Positions 58,495-64,000 of a DNA stretch of 64,000 nt are shown here, in pieces; the first letter of the stretch is position 1, and each line of letters starts with the position of its first letter. The notes beneath the pieces are model-generated. The model ran no database searches. It saw only the letters and a list, made by a program, of their open reading frames with translations, and had not been told where the DNA came from. Where the stretch lies: positions 1-64,000 of the forward strand of contig NZ_CP060697.1 in the NCBI RefSeq assembly GCF_014352855.1. Direction: 5' to 3'. The position numbers and the translations under genes are program-made. This stretch comes from Sphingomonas sabuli. Its GTDB lineage: Bacteria; Pseudomonadota; Alphaproteobacteria; Sphingomonadales; Sphingomonadaceae.

Positions 58495-58593
58495 GCCGGG
58501 CAGATGCCGTGCGCGGCGCCGCCGGGCAAGTTGCAACGCCTGCGCCGCCCCCGCATAAGTCCGGCAGGATTCGCGAAGGGGGCGTAGGGGCAG

Positions 58594-59421
58594 ATGGCCG
58601 GTTTATCGATTTCGAAAGCATGGGAAGACAGCAAGGCGCGGCTGGCCGCTGACGGCAAGCTGATGGTCGCTGTCGCGCTGGCCCTGATCATGTTGCCGCA
58701 GGCGGTCGTCGTGCTGGCCGCGCCGCCCGCCGCGCTTTCCGGAGCGGAACCGGGCGGCGAATCCAGCGCCCTGATGCTGGCCGCGACCATCCTTGCCCTC
58801 GTCGGGCAATTGGCGATCGCGCGGCTCGCCATCGGTCCGGCGACCAGCGTCGGCGATTCCATCGCGCACGGATTCAAGCGGCTGCTGCCGCTCATCGGCG
58901 CCGTGTTGATCCTCGCGCTTGTCGTGATCCTCATCGCCATTCCGCTGACGATGCTGCTCGTCGGCGTGGACGGGCTGGAGGCAGCAGCGGCCGGCGGGAC
59001 GGCAACCAGCGGCCTGGGCCTGACCGTGCTGCTCCTGGTGATCATTGCGCTCCTCGTCGGAGCGCGGTTCCTGCTGCTGGTGCCGGTGGCGACAGCGGAA
59101 CCGGGCGGGCCGATCCATATCCTCAAGCGCTGCTCGGCGCTGGTCAGCGGCCATTACATAAAGCTGATCGGATTCGTGCTCCTCCTGCTCATCCTGCTGA
59201 TGATCATCACCCTGGCGATCCAGCTCGGCGGCGGCTCGCTCATCCAGCTGTTCCTCGACATCAAGCCGTTCAGCGTCGGGGCGCTACTCTATGGCTTGCT
59301 GGTCAGCGCGTTGCAGGCGGCGATCGCGGTGCCGTTTTCGGTCCTGGTGTCGCAAATCTACCTTCAGCTTGCCGGCGGCGGGGACTCCGAAACGGTTTCC
59401 GTCCCAAGCAGCGGCACCTGA
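58594..59421 (+). CDS. Multi-pass membrane protein, glycerophosphodiester-phosphodiesterase membrane-domain type
   Basis: Predicted 275 residues with about six helices. The N-terminal [20 protein letters not shown] and [20 protein letters not shown] segments recall the GPDPase membrane-domain family; an [11 protein letters not shown] motif follows. No catalytic domain is present. Function unknown. Its last 58 bases overlap the convergent GNAT gene. Confidence 0.72.
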   Translation: MAGLSISKAWEDSKARLAADGKLMVAVALALIMLPQAVVVLAAPPAALSGAEPGGESSALMLAATILALVGQLAIARLAIGPATSVGDSIAHGFKRLLPLIGAVLILALVVILIAIPLTMLLVGVDGLEAAAAGGTATSGLGLTVLLLVIIALLVGARFLLLVPVATAEPGGPIHILKRCSALVSGHYIKLIGFVLLLLILLMIITLAIQLGGGSLIQLFLDIKPFSVGALLYGLLVSALQAAIAVPFSVLVSQIYLQLAGGGDSETVSVPSSGT

Positions 59422-59981
59422 GGCGCACAGTCGCTCGGCAGGATGCCGAGCAGGCGGGGATCGCGAAAGCGCTCGATCGCTCGCCGGTATGGCGTGAACC
59501 CGGCCCGGCAATATGCGCCCAGAGCCGCCGGATGGTCGAGGCTGCAGGTATGGACGTGCACGCGCTCGATGCCGTCGCGCCATGCCCGGCGGATCGCTTC
59601 GGCCAGCAACCACCGGCCATGGCCCTGGCCGGCCAGTTCCGGCGCCAGCCCGACGAAGGCCAACTCGCATGCCCCGACCTCGCGAAAATCGAGCTCGAGG
59701 AGCCCGACTTCCGCGCCAGATGAGTCGGTCACCATGAACAGCTCGACGCCAGGGTCTGCGATGATCCGCATCAATGCCTCGTCGTCCATCACCAGGCGCG
59801 AGAACCACAGCCACCGGGCGCCGACGCGGCGGAAGAGGGTGCGATAGGCGCCGGCCGATGGTTGCTCGACGCGTCGCAGGGTGAGGGGCGAATCGGGTAC
59901 CTCCAGATCCGGCGCCTGCCGCATCTCCAGGAAGGTGACGACCGCGGCCAGGTCGCCGTCAGCGACGGCTTCGTAGCTCAT
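59364..59981 (-). CDS. GNAT family N-acetyltransferase
   Basis: Predicted 205 residues. The acetyl-CoA loop is LAPELAGQGHGRWLLAEAIR, with VHVHTCSLDHPAALGAYCRA and GFTPYRR near the end. Substrate unknown. The ATG overlaps the hemF stop by 4 bases (ATGA), so it is co-translated with hemF. The C-terminus extends 58 bases into the opposite gene. Confidence 0.9.
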   Translation of the reverse strand: MSYEAVADGDLAAVVTFLEMRQAPDLEVPDSPLTLRRVEQPSAGAYRTLFRRVGARWLWFSRLVMDDEALMRIIADPGVELFMVTDSSGAEVGLLELDFREVGACELAFVGLAPELAGQGHGRWLLAEAIRRAWRDGIERVHVHTCSLDHPAALGAYCRAGFTPYRRAIERFRDPRLLGILPSDCAPQVPLLGTETVSESPPPAS

Positions 59982-60844
59982 TTCCAACGCGCCAGCGGCG
60001 GCAAGCTCATCAGGATCGCGTCGATATTGCCGCCGGTCTTGAGGCCGAACAGCGTGCCGCGGTCGTACAGCAGGTTGAACTCGACATAGCGCCCGCGGAA
60101 CTCGAGCAGCCGTTCAAGGTCCGCCTCGTCGAACGGCGTGTGCATCCGGCGGCGGACGATTGCCGGAAAAATCTCCAGCAGCGCTTCGCCGACCGCCTGC
60201 GTGAACGCGAAATTCTGCTCGAATGTCGCACCTTCGCCGGGCTCGTGACATTCCAGATGGTCGTAGAAAATGCCGCCGACGCCGCGATCGACGCCGCGAT
60301 GGGGAAGGTAGAAATATTCCTCGGCCCATTTGGAAAAGCGCGGATAAAAGGTCGGGTCATGGGCCGCGCACGCCGCGCGCAGCCGCGCGTGAAAGGCTTC
60401 CGTATCCTCGTCATTGGGGGTCGCGGGATTGAGATCGGCGCCGCCGCCGAACCAGCGCTTTCGCGTGGTCAGGAAACGCAGGTTCATGTGCACGGCCGGC
60501 ACGTGCGGGTTGGCCATGTGCGCGACGAGGCTGATGCCGGTGGCGAAAAATCCGGGGTTGTCCGGGTCCGCGCCGAAAATGCTGCCCGCGAACTCGGGTG
60601 AAAAGCTGCCGCCGACGGTCGACACGTTGACCCCGACCTTTTCGAACACGCGGCCGTTCATCTGGCTGCGCACGCCGCCGCCGCCGGGCGATCCGCTTTC
60701 GTCCGGCCGTTCCCAGGCGGTGCGCACGAAAGCGGCGTCGGAGCCGGCTTCGCGCTCAATCCCTTCGAACGCGCCGCACAGGCGGTCGCGAAGGCTTTCG
60801 AACCAGGTCCTGGCGGCCTGCTGCTGCGCGTCGAGCTCGATCAT
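59978..60844 (-). CDS. hemF: Oxygen-dependent coproporphyrinogen III oxidase
   Basis: Predicted 288 residues. FSPEFAGSIFGADPDNPGFF, HMANPHVPAVHMNLRF, WFGGGADLNP and RGRYVEFNLLYDRGTLFGL are HemF signatures. It oxidatively decarboxylates coproporphyrinogen III in heme synthesis. It lies divergent from petABC, which needs heme. GNAT overlaps its stop. Confidence 0.96.
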   Translation of the reverse strand: MIELDAQQQAARTWFESLRDRLCGAFEGIEREAGSDAAFVRTAWERPDESGSPGGGGVRSQMNGRVFEKVGVNVSTVGGSFSPEFAGSIFGADPDNPGFFATGISLVAHMANPHVPAVHMNLRFLTTRKRWFGGGADLNPATPNDEDTEAFHARLRAACAAHDPTFYPRFSKWAEEYFYLPHRGVDRGVGGIFYDHLECHEPGEGATFEQNFAFTQAVGEALLEIFPAIVRRRMHTPFDEADLERLLEFRGRYVEFNLLYDRGTLFGLKTGGNIDAILMSLPPLARWK

Positions 60845-61024
60845 GGGGCGGCTAATTGCGAACCCTTGGCGTCAGCGCAAGCGCCGCTCCTTGCGGATTA
60901 GGCGATCGGTGCTACGGACGGGCCGCAACAGGGCCTTGGCAGTGCACGATGGTCTCGCTATCAGGCGCGCCAATCGCCTTAAGGGGGCTCCGTTGGGCGG
61001 GCCTTCAAGTGTCATAGGGTAAGC

Positions 61025-61573
61025 ATGGCTGACGTTCCGGTTACGGATGGCGACGGCGTTCGCCGCCGCGATTTCCTAAATGTCGCCGCAGTGAGCTTCG
61101 CCGGCGTCGGTGTCGCTGCTGCGGTTGGCCCGCTGCTGGTGCAGATGGCGCCGCCGGCCGACGTGCGGGCGCTGTCGACGACCGAAGTGGACATTTCCAA
61201 GATCCAGCCCGGACAGGGCATCAAGACCGTCTGGCGCAAGCAGCCGGTCTTCGTACGCAATCTGGTGCCGGCCGAGATCGAAGCCGCCAACAAGGTGCCG
61301 CTGTCGGAACTGCGCGATCCGCAGACGCTGGCGGAACGGACCAAGCCGGGCAAGGCCAATTGGCTGATCACGTTGGGCGTGTGCACCCATCTGGGCTGCG
61401 TTCCGCTGGGCATCGGCGAAGGCGAGAACAAGGGGCCGTTCGGCGGCTATTTCTGTCCGTGTCACGGGTCGGCCTACGACACGGCGGCGCGGATCCGGAC
61501 CGGCCCGGCGCCGACGAACCTCGTCGTGCCGGACTATGAATTTTCATCGCCGAACACCGTCGTGATTGGCTGA
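61025..61573 (+). CDS. petA: Ubiquinol-cytochrome c reductase Rieske iron-sulfur subunit
   Basis: Predicted 182 residues. A Tat-type start ([20 protein letters not shown]) gives the membrane anchor. The 2Fe-2S site is [11 protein letters not shown] and [11 protein letters not shown]. First gene of petABC; petB follows by 14 bases. Confidence 0.96.
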   Translation: MADVPVTDGDGVRRRDFLNVAAVSFAGVGVAAAVGPLLVQMAPPADVRALSTTEVDISKIQPGQGIKTVWRKQPVFVRNLVPAEIEAANKVPLSELRDPQTLAERTKPGKANWLITLGVCTHLGCVPLGIGEGENKGPFGGYFCPCHGSAYDTAARIRTGPAPTNLVVPDYEFSSPNTVVIG

Positions 61574-61587
61574 GGGGACGCCAAGCA

Positions 61588-62895
61588 ATGAGTTTTTCCT
61601 GGGCGAAGCCGTACGAACCGAAGACCGAGTTCACGCGCTGGATCGATCAGCGCCTGCCGCTCCCGCGGCTGGTGTACGGTGCGGTCGGCGGCGGTTATCC
61701 GGTGCCGCGCAACCTCAACTATTTCTGGAATTTCGGCGTCCTCGCCGGGATTTTCCTGACCGTCCAGATCGTCACCGGCATCGTGCTGGCGATGTGGTAT
61801 TACGCGACCGGTGACGGCGCGTTCAATTCGGTCGAGCACATCATGCGCGACGTCAACGCGGGCTGGCTGATCCGCTATGCCCACGCCAACGGCGCCAGCT
61901 TCTTCTTCGTCGTCACTTACATCCACATCTTCCGCGGGCTCTATTACGGGTCGTACAAGGCCCCGCGCGAACTGGTGTGGATGCTTGGGCTGGTCATCTA
62001 TTTGCTGATGATGGCGACCGCCTTCATGGGCTACGTCCTGCCGTGGGGCCAGATGAGCTATTGGGGTGCGCAGGTCATCACCGGCTTCTTCTCCGCCTTC
62101 CCGGTCGTGGGCGAACCGATCCGCATCTGGCTGCTGGGCGGTTACGCGCCCGACCAGGCTGCGCTGACCCGCTTCTTCTCGCTCCACTACCTCTTGCCGT
62201 TCGTGATCGCGGGCGTCGTCGTCCTGCACATCTGGGCGTTGCACATCCCGGGATCGAGCAACCCGACCGGCGTCGACGTAAAGGATGAAAAGGACACGTT
62301 GCCGTTCCATCCCTTCTACACCGCCAAGGACGGCTGGTTCGCCGCGTCCGTGGTGCTGCTCTACGCGCTGTTCGTCTTCTTCATGCCCAACGCGCTCGGC
62401 CACCCGGACAATTACATCCCGGCCAACCCGCTGGCGACTCCGGCGCACATTGTTCCGGAATGGTATTTCTGGCCGTTCTACGCGATCCTGCGCTCCTTCA
62501 CGGTCGACTTCATCCTGCCGGCGAAGCTGTGGGGCGTGCTGGCCATGTTCGGCGCGATCCTGCTGCTGTTCTTCCTGCCGTGGATCGACCGTTCACCGGT
62601 CCGCTCGGGCAACTATCGCCCGATGTTCAAGCGGTTCTTCATCATCCTCGTCATCGACGTGCTGGTGCTGGGCTATGTCGGCGGCGCGGAAATCAGCCCG
62701 CTGAACATCGCTCTGGGGCAGATCGCATCGGCGTATTATTTCTTGCATTTCCTCGTCATCCTGCCGTTCGTTTCGGCCTATGAACGGACCTTGCCGCTGC
62801 CGGATTCGATCAGCAGCTCGGCCCTTCACGGGGAAGACGAGGAAAGCGCGCCCGCCGGGGTGAAGACCGGCACGAAGTCCACGGTCGCGGGCTAA
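61588..62895 (+). CDS. petB: Cytochrome b of the bc1 complex
   Basis: Predicted 435 residues, eight membrane helices. The heme-ligand His pairs lie in [20 protein letters not shown] and in the second helix ([20 protein letters not shown]). The Qo site [11 protein letters not shown] is intact. Full-length single-chain b plus subunit IV equivalent. petC follows by 13 bases. Confidence 0.97.
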   Translation: MSFSWAKPYEPKTEFTRWIDQRLPLPRLVYGAVGGGYPVPRNLNYFWNFGVLAGIFLTVQIVTGIVLAMWYYATGDGAFNSVEHIMRDVNAGWLIRYAHANGASFFFVVTYIHIFRGLYYGSYKAPRELVWMLGLVIYLLMMATAFMGYVLPWGQMSYWGAQVITGFFSAFPVVGEPIRIWLLGGYAPDQAALTRFFSLHYLLPFVIAGVVVLHIWALHIPGSSNPTGVDVKDEKDTLPFHPFYTAKDGWFAASVVLLYALFVFFMPNALGHPDNYIPANPLATPAHIVPEWYFWPFYAILRSFTVDFILPAKLWGVLAMFGAILLLFFLPWIDRSPVRSGNYRPMFKRFFIILVIDVLVLGYVGGAEISPLNIALGQIASAYYFLHFLVILPFVSAYERTLPLPDSISSSALHGEDEESAPAGVKTGTKSTVAG

Positions 62896-62908
62896 GGGGA
62901 AGCATTCA

Positions 62909-63832
62909 ATGATTCGCTGGATACTCGGATTTGTCGGCGCGGCTTTCGCTTTCGCGCTGCTGATCTCGCTGTGGGGGACGGCGTCCGACTATTTCTCGAG
63001 CCCGCACGAGCCGACCGCCGAGGAAGAATTCCACAAGCATCCCAAGGCGCTGCACCTCGCCAGCGACGGCCCCTTCGGCAAGTTCGACGAACAGCAGCTG
63101 CAGCGCGGCTTCCAGGTCTACAAGGAAGTTTGCGCCGCCTGCCACGGCCTGAACCTGGTCGCTTTCCGCGACCTTCACGCGCTCGGCTATACCGAGGCCG
63201 AAGTGAAGGCGATCGCCGATCAGTGGCAGATCGAAGTTCCGTCGATCAATCCGGAAACCGGCGAAGCGGCCACGCGCAAGGCGACCCCGCCCGACAAGTT
63301 CCCGTCGCCCTATGCCAACGAAACCGCGGCCCGCGCGGCGAACAACAACGCGCTTCCGCCCGACCTGTCGCTGATCACCAAGGCGCGTGAAGGCGGCGCG
63401 GCGTACATCTACTCGCTGCTGACCGGCTATGCGCGGCAGCCGGCCGAACTGGTGGAGAAATTCCCTGCGGCGAAGACCCCGCCGGGGCTCCACTACAATC
63501 CCTATTTCGCCAACCTCAACCTTGCCATGCCGCCGCCGCTGACCGCCGAAGGGCAGGTCAGCTATGCCGACGGTACCAAGCCCAGCGTGCAGCAGATGGC
63601 GACCGACGTATCGGCGTTCCTGGTGTGGGCGGCCGAGCCCAATCTGGCGCGACGCCATGCATCCGGCTTGGCGGTGGTGATCTTCCTGCTGTTCGGCGCG
63701 ATCTTCGGCTATCTCGCCTATCGCAACATCTGGCAGACCGAAAAGCGCAAGGTGCGCCCGATCGGCCCGCTCGACCCGGACAACACCGCGAAGCGGCGCC
63801 AGGCGAGCGAAGACGCGGGCATGCCCAACTAG
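62909..63832 (+). CDS. petC: Cytochrome c1 of the bc1 complex
   Basis: Predicted 307 residues. The N-terminal signal/anchor is ILGFVGAAFAFALLISLWG. Heme c is attached at VCAACHGLN; the Met ligand is in NLAMPPPL. A C-terminal membrane helix (LAVVIFLLFGAIFGYLAYRN) anchors it. Last gene of petABC; a GC-rich inverted repeat near 63838-63857 may be its terminator. Confidence 0.96.
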   Translation: MIRWILGFVGAAFAFALLISLWGTASDYFSSPHEPTAEEEFHKHPKALHLASDGPFGKFDEQQLQRGFQVYKEVCAACHGLNLVAFRDLHALGYTEAEVKAIADQWQIEVPSINPETGEAATRKATPPDKFPSPYANETAARAANNNALPPDLSLITKAREGGAAYIYSLLTGYARQPAELVEKFPAAKTPPGLHYNPYFANLNLAMPPPLTAEGQVSYADGTKPSVQQMATDVSAFLVWAAEPNLARRHASGLAVVIFLLFGAIFGYLAYRNIWQTEKRKVRPIGPLDPDNTAKRRQASEDAGMPN

Positions 63833-63925
63833 GCTGGACGCCGCGGCGCGGCGTTCACCTTAGCGACATTAGGGAACGCGCATCTCCCGTACGCATTGAG
63901 TAGATGTACCTCGCGTACGGAGGGA

Positions 63926-64000
63926 ATGATGCGCACATCCATTGCACTTTTGCTTTCGGCCGGCTCGCTGGCACTGGGCGGCTGCGCCTACGGCATGGGC
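63926..64000 (+). CDS. Small lipoprotein, 5' end only
   Basis: Starts at one of two adjacent ATGs (63926, 63929) after CGGAGGGA. The visible 25 codons are a lipoprotein signal (LLLSAGSLALGGCAYGMG). The gene runs out of the window; the Tyr/Gly start after the lipid Cys is common in glycine-zipper lipoproteins, but that is a guess. Confidence 0.7.
   Translation, partial: MMRTSIALLLSAGSLALGGCAYGMG

Noticed and set aside
60845..61024. Possible tRNA or regulatory RNA between hemF and petA
   Set aside because: No cloverleaf or consistent hairpin/terminator found; probably divergent promoters.

Overview
The window is high-GC (about 65%) chromosomal DNA of an alphaproteobacterium, most likely a sphingomonad. 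Supporting signs are a GTA-type tail gene followed by a DUF2793 gene, CpdR, TrcR and SapC family proteins, a direct-repeat LexA box of the alphaproteobacterial type (GTTC-N7-GTTC), alphaproteobacterial Pho boxes with 11-bp periodicity, and a petABC operon near hemF. No intact mobile element, insertion sequence, rRNA operon or CRISPR array is visible. One tRNA (Val, GAC) is present.

Layout. 1-685: 3' end of a gene with a long Pro-Pro-Pro-Ala repeat. 774-10686: a complete phosphate-starvation block on the minus strand, read in the order second pstS, OprP-like porin, terminator, phoR, Pho box, pstS, pstC, pstA, pstB, phoU, phoB. Both pstS genes have a three-repeat Pho box upstream, so PhoR/PhoB probably controls uptake across both membranes. 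10758-15497: a cell wall hydrolase, an EVE protein, a short RadC-like protein, then what looks like a decayed gene transfer agent (GTA) locus: a tail gene with a foreign N-terminus and a frameshifted DUF2793 gene. 15652-20273: small secreted or outer-membrane proteins, SodC, a duplicated gene fragment and a stress-type disordered protein. 20371-29344: uvrA under an SOS box, DUF411, ThpR, a Bax inhibitor-1 protein, PilZ, dienelactone hydrolase, a GST and an M28 peptidase. 29455-34952: an atypical dioxygenase gene, a beta-helix protein without an ordinary start codon, clpA and an orphan gene. 35036-44117: quinone reductase, TrcR, xseB-ispA-coaD, cyclophilin, queA, a glycosyltransferase/outer-membrane barrel pair and tgt. 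44133-50253: a YghU-like GST, DEAD-box helicase, CrcB, MsrB, tRNA-Val, a thioesterase-like protein, CpdR and an N-formylglutamate amidohydrolase. 50266-57748: SapC, a Tyr/Gly-rich secreted protein, argD, a two-domain 2OG oxygenase, hslO, queC-queE and two Asn-rich lipoproteins. 57832-64000: lipB, a membrane protein, GNAT, hemF, petABC and the start of a lipoprotein.

Connections. Four queuosine genes (queA, tgt, queC, queE) lie in two loci about 12 kb apart. uvrA carries an SOS box, and one small gene has a plausible EcfG-type general-stress promoter. The most unusual signals are the apparent GTA-head/GTA-tail fusion at 12810, the duplicated gene fragment at 19772, the beta-helix gene lacking a canonical start, the tandemly repeated stop region of cpdR, and the 2OG oxygenase with a cysteine-less thioredoxin-fold domain between argD and hslO. 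I do not see a clearly new defence or multi-gene system. Most of the window is core genome.
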